Part shown: positions 5,058 through 12,236 of the stretch, piece after piece
Layout of the letters: each line of letters opens with the position of its first letter
How positions within the stretch are numbered: the stretch's first letter is position 1
Source: Christensenella sp. UBA1385
GTDB taxonomy: Bacteria > Bacillota > Clostridia > Christensenellales > Aristaeellaceae
DNA: 14,772 nucleotides
NCBI GenBank assembly: GCA_002305755.1
Contig: DBQV01000006.1
Location: forward strand, 21,903 to 36,674
Direction: 5' to 3'
Position numbers and translations under genes: made by a program
The notes under the pieces: generated by a model
The model's database searches: none
What the model saw: only the letters and a program-made list of their open reading frames with translations
Told to the model about the DNA's origin: nothing

Positions 5058-6893
5058 TCAATTGACTTCTTCCCCCGTCATGCTCTTCCAGGCTTTGCGG
5101 ATGGCCAGCTGGTTCTGCATGCCGTAGTTGGGGTCGAGCTTTTTGGTCTCCTCCAGATCTCGCAGGAAGTGCACGCACAGGTGCCCGCCGAAGCCGTTGT
5201 CGGCGATGCTGCCGGAGAGGTGGGGATAGTTGTGCATGGTGCCCAGCGTCCAGACGCCGCTGGGCAGCTGCACGTAGACGGGCCGCGTGCTCCACGAGGC
5301 CGCGCCGAAGGCGCCGTTCATCAGCTGGGTGTCCTTGAGGGTCTTGGGCTCGGCGTCCGCGTGGCGGCCCAGCGAGTAGATCTTCAGATTAAAGCTGACG
5401 CCGCTGGCGGGGTGGTAGACGCGTACGGTGGGGCCGCCGCCCAGCGCGGGCTTCACCTCGTCATACCAGCGCAGCAGCTTGACGGAGCTCACGGAGGGCC
5501 CGCCGATCCGGCCGGCGGAAAGGTCTATCCCCGCCGCCGCGCCGCTGTTTTTCTTCGCCTCGGCGGAGTAGAGGGCCGACTGGGTGGCCGCGTCCGCCAC
5601 GCCGCTGGGCGTGAGGCCGTTCTGCTGCTGGAAGGATACGAGCGCATCGTGCGTCTTCGCACCGAAGCTGCCGTCCGCGCTGAGGGTGTATCCCAGCTCC
5701 GACAGCCTCTTTTGCAACCTGCTGACGGCCTGATCCGCGCCATCCCGGTCGCCCATGCGCAGGGTGGCGTAGGCGGCCGTGCCGTTTGACTGGCCGGGGG
5801 TCTCCCCGGGCTGAACGGCGGGGGAAGCAGAGCTCAGCGCGCCGGCGCTGTTCGGCCCGAACACGCCGTCCGCCTTGAGGCCGTTCGCCGTCTGGAAGGC
5901 GCGCACGGCGGCCACGGTGGCGCTGTCATAGCTGGAGCTGAGGCCGAGGGTGTAGCTGAGCGCCTGCAGGCGCTGCTGCAGGTAGAGCACATCCTGCCCC
6001 TTGTCGCCGGGGCGGAGGATGCGGCTGAAGGCGGCCTGCTGCCCCTCAGAGGGGGTGGAGGCGCTTTGTTCCTGCAGGTACTGAGACATGACATAGCCCG
6101 TGCGGCCGTTCCAGACGCAGCGCGTCCAGCCGCCGCCCGAGGAAAGCACCTGCACGACGGACCTGTTGGGGATGCTGGCCAGCACGTTGCCGGTCTGGCT
6201 GGCGGCGCTGCTGCGGATGCGCACGCTGCCGCCGTTTGGCGTGGAGACCACCGCCGTGCCCACGGGCGTGCCGGCAGAGGGCTGCTCCGCCTCTGCCGCG
6301 GCGGCGATCGCCGCGCCGCCGTGCAGGCGCGAAAGCGTGAGGGGGCCCGCGACGCCGTCCGCCTTGAGGCCGTTGCGGCTCTGGAAGCTGATCACGGCGG
6401 CGGCGGTGCCCGCGTCAAACACGCCGTCCGAGCGGCCCGGCTGATAGCCCAGCTCGCTCAGGCGCGACTGCAGCAGGGCCACCTCGCTGCCCGTGCTGCC
6501 GCTCCTGAGCTTTACCGTCAGGTCGGGCGCGGCCTGCGGCTGCTGCGTGACAGAGCCCTCCGAGGGGGGGTATACTGATGTGGCGCCATCCTGAGCGGGC
6601 GCCTTTGCCTGCGCGAAAAGCAGGCTCAGCGTGCTGTCGCCCGCGATGCCGTCCACCTGCAGACCGTTTTTGCGCTGGAAGCTGCGCACGGCGGCCTCCG
6701 AGGCGGGCCCGTAGGTGCCGTCCACCTTCACGCCGTAGCCAAGATCCTTCAGGGCCTGCTGCATGGCGCGCACGGCGCTGCCGATGGCCCAGGGCCGCAG
6801 CGTCTCATAGGCGGCATGGCCCCGCTGCGGGGCCGCCCCAAGGGCCAGGCACAGCACCAGTGTGAACAGAAAGGCACGCTTCATTCGACGCAT
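5058..6893 (-). CDS. Secreted protein with four PG-binding domains, SH3-like domain and an L,D-transpeptidase-like C-terminus
   Basis: A 611-residue exported protein. The signal peptide ends near GHA-AYE (residue 27). Then come PG_binding_1 repeats at about 30-95 (ALKDLGYGVKVDGTYG, FQRKNGLQVDGIAG), 125-191 and, after an SH3b-like segment (212-275, VRIRSSAASQTGNVL ... GYVMSQYL), at 290-355 and 373-443. A distinct C-terminal domain spans about 470-606. Its conserved-looking residues are H511, H554, H558 and GHLCVHF (570-576). The His ... His-x-Cys-x-His layout resembles the active site of YkuD L,D-transpeptidases (HG ... SHGC) but is not canonical. The start is placed at 6893 (MRRMKR) because a GGAG lies 12 nt ahead and the predicted transcript begins near 6921; ATG6911 would sit directly on AAAGGA, and ATG6884 is also possible. 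Inferred role: cell-wall binding and remodelling. Confidence 0.85.
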   Translation of the reverse strand: MRRMKRAFLFTLVLCLALGAAPQRGHAAYETLRPWAIGSAVRAMQQALKDLGYGVKVDGTYGPASEAAVRSFQRKNGLQVDGIAGDSTLSLLFAQAKAPAQDGATSVYPPSEGSVTQQPQAAPDLTVKLRSGSTGSEVALLQSRLSELGYQPGRSDGVFDAGTAAAVISFQSRNGLKADGVAGPLTLSRLHGGAAIAAAAEAEQPSAGTPVGTAVVSTPNGGSVRIRSSAASQTGNVLASIPNRSVVQVLSSGGGWTRCVWNGRTGYVMSQYLQEQSASTPSEGQQAAFSRILRPGDKGQDVLYLQQRLQALSYTLGLSSSYDSATVAAVRAFQTANGLKADGVFGPNSAGALSSASPAVQPGETPGQSNGTAAYATLRMGDRDGADQAVSRLQKRLSELGYTLSADGSFGAKTHDALVSFQQQNGLTPSGVADAATQSALYSAEAKKNSGAAAGIDLSAGRIGGPSVSSVKLLRWYDEVKPALGGGPTVRVYHPASGVSFNLKIYSLGRHADAEPKTLKDTQLMNGAFGAASWSTRPVYVQLPSGVWTLGTMHNYPHLSGSIADNGFGGHLCVHFLRDLEETKKLDPNYGMQNQLAIRKAWKSMTGEEVN

Positions 6894-6927
6894 TTGGCAG
6901 ATCCGCTCCATTTCCTTTGGTGCGCTT

Positions 6928-6956
6928 ACGATAGCACAATGCGAAGAATTTGTAAA
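6928..6956 (-). promoter_or_regulatory. Sigma-A-type promoter for the PG-binding protein gene
   Basis: On the minus strand TTTACA (6956-6951) and TATCGT (6933-6928) are separated by 17 bp. The -35 matches consensus at 5 of 6 positions and the -10 at 4 of 6. The region just upstream is A/T-rich (UP-element-like). A start of transcription near 6921 leaves a leader of about 28 nt to ATG6893, in favour of that start codon. Confidence 0.5.
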
Positions 6957-6959
6957 GAG

Positions 6960-6980
6960 TTATTACGAAATTATTACGAA
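6960..6980. repeat. Direct repeat TTATTACGAA x2 in the divergent promoter region
   Basis: TTATTACGAA occurs at 6960-6969 and again at 6971-6980, an 11-bp period of one helical turn. It lies upstream of the minus-strand -35 and immediately ahead of the plus-strand RBS. The placement suits a regulator that binds one face of the DNA and could act on both genes. No regulator is identified. Confidence 0.5.
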
Positions 6981-6994
6981 CCGGAGGAAATTTG

Positions 6995-8368
6995 ATGTCC
7001 GCATACGGCCCGTTCACCCAGATCGATCTGAGCAATCTGGATTTTCTTGCGCCGGAAGCGCGATCGGAGGGGCCAAGCCGCGAGGCCGCCCGCTTCGCGC
7101 TGGAGCTTTCGGCCCTCAGCTACAGCTTTGAGGTGGAGCCCTGGCTGGACGCGGGCTGGACGGACATCTCCATCCAGGCGGACGAGCGGCTGCTGACGGG
7201 CGTGGCGCTGCCGGACGCGGCGGAAAGGCCCCTGTACCAGCGGGTGATGAACGAGTGGATCCCCTACGCCGCGCGGCGGCACATCGCTTCCTCCGGCGCC
7301 ATCCGCCAGATCAAGGGGCTGGTGTGGAAGCAGAGCCCCATGCGCACGGGAAAGGCCATCACCATGATCCGCCCGATGCGGGATGGACGATTTGCCGTGA
7401 TGATCGGCTTTATGGGCACGGGCAAGCGCCGCATCGACTGGGAAGCCAATTTCCGCTTCAGCCACCCGGACGGCTTTCATGAGGGTTTCCTCACCCATGC
7501 CCTGCAGTTTGAGGAAAACAGCGAGAAGATCGTTTTCGAGCAGACGGCCCAGCGCCTGGGCCTTGCGCAGCTGAATCTGAAGGACATTCTGGAGGAAGCG
7601 CGCAGGCCCGACAGCCGCTTCATCCTCTTTGCCTCCGGCCACAGCCAGGGGGCCGCCGTGCTGCAGATCTGGCTCTACCGGCAGATCCGCGCGGGGCTGC
7701 TGCCCGGCAACGTACTGGGCTACGGCTTCGCTTCGCCCAGCGTGAGCGCGCTGCCCTCCGGCCACAGGGAGGGCTTCCCCCTCTACCACATCCTCAACAG
7801 CGATGATACCTTCACCCGCGTGGGCCTGTTCGGACACATCGGGCGCGGCTATGTGATGGACGCGGACGAGGCTTTCCGGCGCTTTTGCTACCGCGGCCAT
7901 GAGACGGACGAGCTGTTCATGCTCATACTCGCCCGCTTCCGGCAGTTCAGCGGCACGGAGGACGCCATCCTCTTTTCCCTGGGCCTTCTGCAGGCGCTGT
8001 CGCTGCGCCCCTCCGCCGACATTCAGGCCGTGCTCGGCATCATGACGGGCCCGGGCCTGGCCGAGCGCCTGCTGCTGCGCCGCGATGAGCCCGTGGAGGG
8101 CCTGCTGCGCCTGACCAACCGCATGCTGCGCTCCAGCTACAAAAACGCCATGTACCTGCCCCCCGACGAGGGCAAGGTGGCCGCTCTGGCGGAGGACATC
8201 GGCCGTGAGATGGCGGCCTACGGTCCGGAGCGCTATGCCCGCACCGTGTTCAAGGTGTTGGGCGTGCCGCACACGCTGGTCTTTTCGGACAGGAACCAGC
8301 CCGGCAGCGCCCCCTACACCTACATCGTGGTGCGCGCCTTTGACAGGCTGAGGCCGGAGGAAGTGTGA
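6995..8368 (+). CDS. Lipase class-3-like alpha/beta hydrolase
   Basis: A 457-residue protein without signal peptide, so probably cytoplasmic. The nucleophile elbow is FASGHSQGAA with Ser217, after a typical hydrophobic strand (RFILFASGHSQG). The segment LGYGFASPSV (241-250) matches the G-x-P strand of class-3 lipases. The candidate catalytic Asp is D270 or D271 (HILNSDDTFTRVG) and the candidate His is H281 (LFGHIGRGY), the usual order Ser-Asp-His. The N-terminal ~200 residues include a strand VMIGFMGTGKRRIDWEANF that fits the oxyanion-side strand of the fold. ATG6995 is chosen because GGAGG (6983-6987) is 7 nt upstream; an in-frame TTG directly before it is not needed. It is divergent from the wall-binding gene. 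The substrate (lipid ester or other ester) cannot be told from sequence. Confidence 0.78.
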   Translation: MSAYGPFTQIDLSNLDFLAPEARSEGPSREAARFALELSALSYSFEVEPWLDAGWTDISIQADERLLTGVALPDAAERPLYQRVMNEWIPYAARRHIASSGAIRQIKGLVWKQSPMRTGKAITMIRPMRDGRFAVMIGFMGTGKRRIDWEANFRFSHPDGFHEGFLTHALQFEENSEKIVFEQTAQRLGLAQLNLKDILEEARRPDSRFILFASGHSQGAAVLQIWLYRQIRAGLLPGNVLGYGFASPSVSALPSGHREGFPLYHILNSDDTFTRVGLFGHIGRGYVMDADEAFRRFCYRGHETDELFMLILARFRQFSGTEDAILFSLGLLQALSLRPSADIQAVLGIMTGPGLAERLLLRRDEPVEGLLRLTNRMLRSSYKNAMYLPPDEGKVAALAEDIGREMAAYGPERYARTVFKVLGVPHTLVFSDRNQPGSAPYTYIVVRAFDRLRPEEV

Positions 8369-8378
8369 TCCGCAGCCC

Positions 8379-8401
8379 GCTGACAGGCTTCGTTTGTCGG
8401 C
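8379..8401 (+). repeat. Degenerate hairpin directly after the hydrolase gene
   Basis: GCTGACAGGC (8379-8388) pairs with GTTTGTCGGC (8392-8401), loop TTC. Ten pairs form, three of them G-U wobbles that exist only if the plus strand is transcribed (they would be A-C mismatches in a minus-strand RNA). It resembles the perfect palindrome at 8444-8470 (GTTGACAAAC/GTTTGTCAAC), as if one had arisen from the other. Confidence 0.55.
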
Positions 8402-8409
8402 AGACTGAC

Positions 8410-8439
8410 AGAGCCGGTCGGGCTGCCCCGACCGGCTCT
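8410..8439 (+). terminator. Probable terminator hairpin of the hydrolase gene
   Basis: A perfect 13-bp stem AGAGCCGGTCGGG (8410-8422) with its complement at 8427-8439, loop CTGC. It lies 41 bp after the stop codon of the hydrolase. No T-run follows, so termination efficiency is uncertain. By symmetry it could also act on minus-strand transcripts leaving the carbohydrate ABC operon. Confidence 0.55.
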
Positions 8440-8443
8440 CAGC

Positions 8444-8522
8444 CCGTTGACAAACTGCGTTTGTCAACGGAGGGGAAACCGGCCCTCCGCCTTTTCGCTG
8501 CGCTCTCCGGGCGGCGGAGGGC
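8444..8522. repeat. Intergenic repeat, copy B: perfect palindrome plus module X
   Basis: CCGTTGACAAAC (8444-8455) and its complement GTTTGTCAACGG (8459-8470) with loop TGC form a perfect 12-bp stem. Seven bases later module X follows (8478-8522), almost identical to 4641-4686. Its stem is CCCTCCGCC with GGCGGAGGG, where copy A has CATCCGCC with GGCGGATG. The palindromes of the two copies differ in sequence yet both stay perfectly self-complementary. Confidence 0.8.
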
Positions 8523-8566
8523 AAGGAAACCCTTGCTTCGCAAGGCCTTCCGCCGCACCGCACATG
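8523..8566. repeat. Intergenic module Y, copy B
   Basis: Matches 4780-4823 at about 39 of 44 bases. In this copy CCTTGC (8531-8536), TTC, GCAAGG (8540-8545) forms a clean 6-bp hairpin that copy A does not keep. It follows module X directly; in copy A module Z is interposed. The rest of the 8369-8668 gap holds the hairpins listed separately and no credible gene. Confidence 0.72.
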
Positions 8567-8585
8567 TCGCTGCGGCGGACTAAGG

Positions 8586-8607
8586 AAGGAGGGCCGAGGC
8601 CCTCCTT
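8586..8607. terminator. Symmetric hairpin between convergent genes
   Basis: AAGGAGGGCC (8586-8595) and GGCCCTCCTT (8598-8607) are perfect complements with only GA between them. It sits about 60 bp beyond the end of the minus-strand permease gene and can fold on either strand, so it may be a bidirectional terminator for the convergent hydrolase and ABC operon. T-runs are short (TTT on each side). Confidence 0.45.
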
Positions 8608-8668
8608 TACCTCCCAAGGGGTTTGTCAATCATCTAAGAGCCCCGGCTCTGTCTTTGCGCGAAGTCAA

Positions 8669-9565
8669 TTATTTGATGGCGCCTTCCACCATGCCCTTGA
8701 TGATGTAGCGCTGAGCGAAGAGGAAGAGCACGATGATGGGGATCATGGCCAGCAGGGCGCTGGTCAGGATCAGATCCCACTTTTTCACATAGGCGCCCGC
8801 GAAGGCCGTCACGGCCAGCGGGATGGTCTGCACCTCGCCCGCGCTGCCCAGGATCAAAAGGGGCAGCAGGTAGTCGTTCCAGATCCAGATGCCGTTCAGG
8901 ATCAGCACCGTCACAAAGGCGGGGCGCAGCAGCGGCAGTACGATCTCAAAGAAGGTGCGCGCCTGGCTGCAGCCGTCGATGGTGGCGGCCTCCTCCAGCT
9001 CCAGCGGCACGCCCTTGATGAAGCCGTGCAGAATGAACACGGACATCGAGCAGCCGAAGCCCAGATAGGCGAACACGATGCCGTGATAGGTAGCCAGCAG
9101 CGGCAGGCCGATGGCGTCGCCCAGGATCTTGAACCAGCGCACCAGCGGGAACATGACCACCTGGAAGGGGATGACCATGGCCGACACGAAGGCGAGGAAA
9201 ACAAAGGTGGACCACCTGGACTTGTTGCGCACCAGCACCCAGGCGCACATGGCCGAGAAGAACACGATCACGGCCAGAGAGATCACGGTGATGACAAAGC
9301 TGTCCACAAAGGCGCTGGTATAGTCCACCGTGGGGTCGGTGAAGATGGCCCGAATGTTGACGAAGATCTGGCTCCAGGATTCCGGCAGCGAGACCGCGCT
9401 CAGCACGATCTCCTTGGCGGTCTTGGCGGAGTTGATCACCACCAGCGCGAAGGGCAGCATGAAGATGACAAACAGCAGCATGACCAGGATCTCGCCCACG
9501 ATCAGGCCGGGCCTGCGCTTTTCGCGGAACCTGACCTCTCCATCACGAAGTTCAGCGGTGCTCAC
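8669..9565 (-). CDS. CUT1 carbohydrate ABC importer permease (MalG/UgpE type)
   Basis: A 298-residue inner-membrane permease of the MalG-like BPD_transp_1 family. About six membrane segments are visible, starting at 24-45 (GEILVMLLFVIFMLPFALVV). The ATPase-docking EAA loop is EEAATIDGCSQARTFFEIVLP (191-211). The C-terminus IIKGMVEGAIK matches the usual MalG-type ending. The start codon is GTG9565, with AAGGAGG ahead of it. Its first bases overlap the stop of the upstream permease (GTGA, 4 bp), so the two are translationally coupled. No ATPase gene lies in the operon; CUT1 importers of Firmicutes often use a shared MsmX/MalK-type ATPase encoded elsewhere. Confidence 0.92.
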   Translation of the reverse strand: MSTAELRDGEVRFREKRRPGLIVGEILVMLLFVIFMLPFALVVINSAKTAKEIVLSAVSLPESWSQIFVNIRAIFTDPTVDYTSAFVDSFVITVISLAVIVFFSAMCAWVLVRNKSRWSTFVFLAFVSAMVIPFQVVMFPLVRWFKILGDAIGLPLLATYHGIVFAYLGFGCSMSVFILHGFIKGVPLELEEAATIDGCSQARTFFEIVLPLLRPAFVTVLILNGIWIWNDYLLPLLILGSAGEVQTIPLAVTAFAGAYVKKWDLILTSALLAMIPIIVLFLFAQRYIIKGMVEGAIK

Positions 9566-10452
9566 GCTTCCACCTCCTTGCGCTTGTTGATGTACACCTG
9601 GGTCACCGAGAAGACCACCAGCACGATGAAGAACACCACGGCCTTGGCCTGCGCCTCCGCCATGCGGTTGGCGGCGTTGGCGGTCTTGTAGATGTCCATG
9701 GCCAGCAGCTCGCTGGCGCGGATGGCCTTGCCCATGAAGCGCATGGCCGGGCCGCCGTTGGTGAGGGCGAAGTTCAGGTCGTACTGCTTGAAGCTGTTGG
9801 TCAGCGTCAAAAAGAGCGTGATGGTGAAGGCGTTGGCCACCATCGGCATCAGGATGCGGCGGATGCGGACGAAGTAGTTGGCCCCGTCCACGCTGGCCGC
9901 CTCCAGCACGCTGGCGGGGATGGACTGGATGGCGGCCACGTAGATCATCATGATATAGCCCGCGTACTGCCAGGTGTTCACCAGGCTCATCGCCCAGATG
10001 ACCGTATTCTTATCCGCGATGAGCGATTTCTGCAGAAAGCCGATGCCCAGCGTGGCGCCCATATTCACCAGCACGTTGTTGAAAACGAACTGCCAGATGT
10101 AGCCCAGCACGATGCCGCCGATCAGGTTCGGCACAAAGAAGCCCGCCCTGTACAGGTTGCGCAGCCTGAGCTCGCCCGTCACCAGCAGAGACAGTATGAA
10201 GCTGACCACGTTGACCAGCACCACGTTGATCGCCGTATAGCCCAGCGTGGCCAGGAAGGAATAAACGAACTGCGGCTCCCTGAACATCCCCGTAAAGTTC
10301 TTGAAGCCGACAAAGTTGATCACCGGGTTGACGCCGTTCCAGTCGGTCAGCGAATAGTAGATGCCGATGCCGAAGGGCACGATGATGACCATCAGGAAGG
10401 CGAATACGCAGGGAAAGATGAACAGAAAGTCCAGGTATGCGCGGCGTTTCAT
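9562..10452 (-). CDS. CUT1 carbohydrate ABC importer permease (MalF/UgpA type)
   Basis: A 296-residue permease with six likely membrane segments beginning with YLDFLFIFPCVFAFLMVIIV. The loop SLTDWNGVNPVINFVGFKNF is typical of UgpA/MalF-like subunits of short type. The EAA loop is EAASVDGANYFVRIRRILMP (184-203), followed by TNSFKQYDLNFALTNGGPA, another family hallmark. The start is ATG10452 because AAGGAGG lies 8 nt upstream; the frame stays open about 130 bp further, but nothing supports a start there. It lies 222 bp after the binding-protein gene, with a strong hairpin between them. Confidence 0.92.
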   Translation of the reverse strand: MKRRAYLDFLFIFPCVFAFLMVIIVPFGIGIYYSLTDWNGVNPVINFVGFKNFTGMFREPQFVYSFLATLGYTAINVVLVNVVSFILSLLVTGELRLRNLYRAGFFVPNLIGGIVLGYIWQFVFNNVLVNMGATLGIGFLQKSLIADKNTVIWAMSLVNTWQYAGYIMMIYVAAIQSIPASVLEAASVDGANYFVRIRRILMPMVANAFTITLFLTLTNSFKQYDLNFALTNGGPAMRFMGKAIRASELLAMDIYKTANAANRMAEAQAKAVVFFIVLVVFSVTQVYINKRKEVEA

Positions 10453-10518
10453 CAGCAGGCCTCCTTGCAGATGCGGCCTTGAGGGATAGGGCGGGGCGGC
10501 GGGCCCTGATACAATAAA

Positions 10519-10546
10519 CCGCCGCAGCGGTCGCGCGTTGCGGCGG
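10519..10546. repeat. GC hairpin in the leader of the permease genes
   Basis: CCGCCGCA (10519-10526) pairs with TGCGGCGG (10539-10546). With the larger hairpin at 10631-10662 it structures the 222-bp spacer between the binding-protein and permease genes. Apart from these the spacer shows no gene. Confidence 0.4.
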
Positions 10547-10630
10547 AAGCTCTGCAGGGCAGGGCCTCCCTTGCCCCCTCTCACCGGCGGCAGGCGCCGG
10601 GGCGCACGGCCGCGCAGTCAAGGCGCGTTC

Positions 10631-10662
10631 AGGGGAGGGGCGCCCGCGGGCGCCCCTCCCCT
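10631..10662 (-). terminator. Attenuating hairpin after the carbohydrate-binding-protein gene
   Basis: AGGGGAGGGGCGCCC (10631-10645) is the perfect complement of 10648-10662, a 15-bp stem with the innermost pairs open to form the loop. It lies 12 bp after the stop codon on the minus strand, with no T-run. A hairpin here commonly gives partial termination or protects the 3' end, so that the binding protein is made in excess over the permeases. Confidence 0.6.
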
Positions 10663-10674
10663 CAGAGTGAGTGT

Positions 10675-11931
10675 TTATTTTGCGATGCTCTGGAAGGCGG
10701 CCGTCACATCGTTGACAAAGGCCTCGACGTCGCCGTCGGTCGCCAGCAGCTCAAAGATGGGGCCGAGGGTATTCTGGTTGAACCCGTCGGGGTTCTGGCC
10801 AAAGTACCAGTTGTAGTTGCCGCCGCGGGCATTGGCCTCGACCAGCGCCTTGGAGAAGTCGCCGGGGGGCAGCAGCTTGACGGACTTGAAGGCGGGCACC
10901 ATGCCGGCCTCTTCCACCATGTACTTGTGACCGTCCTCGGTCAGCGCCATGTGGTTGAGGAAGTCGATGGCGGCCTTCTGCTTTTCGGGGGAGGACTTGG
11001 CGTTCACCACGAAATAGCTCGGGGGAGCGATGTACAGGCCGGTGCTCTCCTGCTCCAGGAAGTTGTGGGAGACAAAGCCCATCTTGAAGGTGGCGCCCAG
11101 CTGCTTCATGCTGGGATCGATCCAGTTGCCCTGGGTGATGAAGGCCGTCTTGCCCTGCGCGAAGGCCGCGATCTGGGCGTCGTAGTTGCCGTTCACCAGA
11201 ATGTCGGGGTTGGAGTAGTCGTACAGCATCTTCAGGTAGTTGGCAAAGGCAGTCAGGCGTTCCTTGTCCAGCTCGCCCTTCAGCGCGTTGTCATGCACGG
11301 AAGAATCGTTGTAATCCAGGTAGCCGGCATAGAAGGCGTTGAACACATGCTGGGAGGTGACCCACCACAGGCCGCCGGACACGGAGGTGCCCACGGACAC
11401 AACGCTGTCAAGGCCCAGCTCGTCCTTCATGCCGTCCAGCTTTTCAAAGGCGGCCTTGGTGGCGGACAGAGTGGTCAGGGTCGCGGGATCGATGCCGGCC
11501 TTCTCCAGGATCTCGGCATTGTAGCCCAGGCCGAAGCCTTCGATGCCGATCGGGAAGCCGACGACCTTGCCTTCGGGGGCATAGTACAGGTCGGTATCCT
11601 TCACCCAATCAGCGTCGGACATGTCAGCCAGATAGTCCTTCCACAGCTCGTAGCCGCCGATGCCTTCGATCATGAAGATATCGGGCATGGAGTCGGACGC
11701 CATCTTGGCCTTCAGGGCTCCGCCGTAATCCGCGCCGCCGCCCAGCGTCTCAACGGTGACGGTCACGCCGTCGGTCGCTTCGGAATAACGCTTGGCAAAA
11801 GCGGTGATCGCCTCGTTGATCTCGACCTTCAGCTGGAAGACCTTGACCTCGACGTCCTCAGCCATCGCGGGGACAGCCGTCAGGCCGACCAGGAAGGCAG
11901 CCGCCAGAACCAGGGATAACAATTTACGCAT
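10675..11931 (-). CDS. CUT1-type extracellular carbohydrate-binding protein
   Basis: A 418-residue solute-binding protein of family 1 (SBP_bac_1), first gene of the carbohydrate importer. Residues 1-24 are a classical signal peptide ending AMA, with cleavage before EDVEV. There is no lipobox cysteine. The mature part shows family features: a KVFQLKVEINEAITAFAKRYSE N-lobe, ASDSMPDIFMIEG (ligand/hinge region), PEGKVVGFPIGIEGFGLGYN, AQIAAFAQGKTAFITQGNW and PSYFVVNAKSSPEKQKAAIDFLNHM. The start ATG11931 has GAGGAGG 6 nt upstream. Ligand specificity (mono-, oligo- or polysaccharide fragments) is not readable from sequence. A promoter and a cre-like site upstream fit catabolite-type control. Confidence 0.9.
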   Translation of the reverse strand: MRKLLSLVLAAAFLVGLTAVPAMAEDVEVKVFQLKVEINEAITAFAKRYSEATDGVTVTVETLGGGADYGGALKAKMASDSMPDIFMIEGIGGYELWKDYLADMSDADWVKDTDLYYAPEGKVVGFPIGIEGFGLGYNAEILEKAGIDPATLTTLSATKAAFEKLDGMKDELGLDSVVSVGTSVSGGLWWVTSQHVFNAFYAGYLDYNDSSVHDNALKGELDKERLTAFANYLKMLYDYSNPDILVNGNYDAQIAAFAQGKTAFITQGNWIDPSMKQLGATFKMGFVSHNFLEQESTGLYIAPPSYFVVNAKSSPEKQKAAIDFLNHMALTEDGHKYMVEEAGMVPAFKSVKLLPPGDFSKALVEANARGGNYNWYFGQNPDGFNQNTLGPIFELLATDGDVEAFVNDVTAAFQSIAK

Positions 11932-11952
11932 TTGTTCCTCCTCGTAATGTGT

Positions 11953-11986
11953 ATGACAACCTGCCGGTCGGTGCCGCGGCTGTCAT
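11953..11986 (-). promoter_or_regulatory. Stem-loop in the 5' leader of the carbohydrate-binding-protein gene
   Basis: ATGACA (11953-11958) pairs with TGTCAT (11981-11986). Inside, GCCG/CGGC (11963-11966, 11977-11980) continues the helix after a 4-nt bulge. It lies between the predicted transcription start (near 12017) and the RBS. It may stabilise the mRNA or control translation; I see no match to a known riboswitch. Confidence 0.35.
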
Positions 11987-12023
11987 GATGTTGACGGGGC
12001 ACTGTGCCCTCATTCATGTACAT

Positions 12024-12053
12024 AGTATAACCCTTCCGTAGCAATTTACACAA
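12024..12053 (-). promoter_or_regulatory. Promoter of the carbohydrate ABC operon
   Basis: On the minus strand the -10 is TATACT (12029-12024), 5 of 6 consensus, and the candidate -35 is TTGTGT (12053-12048), 3 of 6, with an 18-bp spacer. The upstream stretch TAAAAATAATTTTGC is A/T-rich. The weak -35 would be expected for a promoter that needs activation or is under repression. Confidence 0.5.
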
Positions 12054-12111
12054 TCCGAACGCAAAATTATTTTTATGACAAGCGGCTTCGCATTTCCAGT
12101 CCTCATAACGA

Positions 12112-12125
12112 TGTTAACGTTTTCA
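12112..12125. promoter_or_regulatory. Candidate cre / LacI-family operator
   Basis: TGTTAACGTTTTCA fits the CcpA cre consensus TGWAANCGNTNWCA at all but one fixed position (T instead of A at base 4). It lies between the two divergent binding-protein promoters, 39 bp upstream of the plus-strand -35 and about 58 bp upstream of the minus-strand -35. It could serve either or both. A local LacI-type regulator is an equal alternative to CcpA. Confidence 0.4.
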
Positions 12126-12164
12126 CTCCCGGGCGCCGCCCGCTGTCCCCGCAGGCTCCGGCTG

Positions 12165-12193
12165 TTGACAGGCTCGCGGAGGCTTCCTATAAT
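12165..12193 (+). promoter_or_regulatory. Perfect-consensus sigma-A promoter of the AfuA-type gene
   Basis: TTGACA (12165-12170), 17-bp spacer, TATAAT (12188-12193). Both hexamers and the spacing are ideal. This predicts very strong basal expression of the binding protein that starts at 12237, with a leader of about 36 nt and the RBS GGAAGGA at 12221-12227. Confidence 0.9.
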
Positions 12194-12236
12194 ATAGACA
12201 CAAAAATCACACATCTGAAAGGAAGGACTTTCTGTC

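Noticed and set aside
6974..8629. Long minus-strand open frame opposite the lipase-like gene
   Set aside because: It is an antisense by-product of GC-rich codon use; the plus-strand gene has an RBS and catalytic motifs, and the antisense product is low-complexity without a known domain.
8640..8655. Small AGAGCC/GGCTCT hairpin as terminator of the carbohydrate ABC operon
   Set aside because: Only six pairs with a two-base loop and no T-run; too weak to list as a feature.
8447..9691. Plus-strand open frame opposite the permease genes
   Set aside because: Mostly antisense to a clear MalG-like permease, with His/Gln/Asp-rich composition typical of shadow frames.
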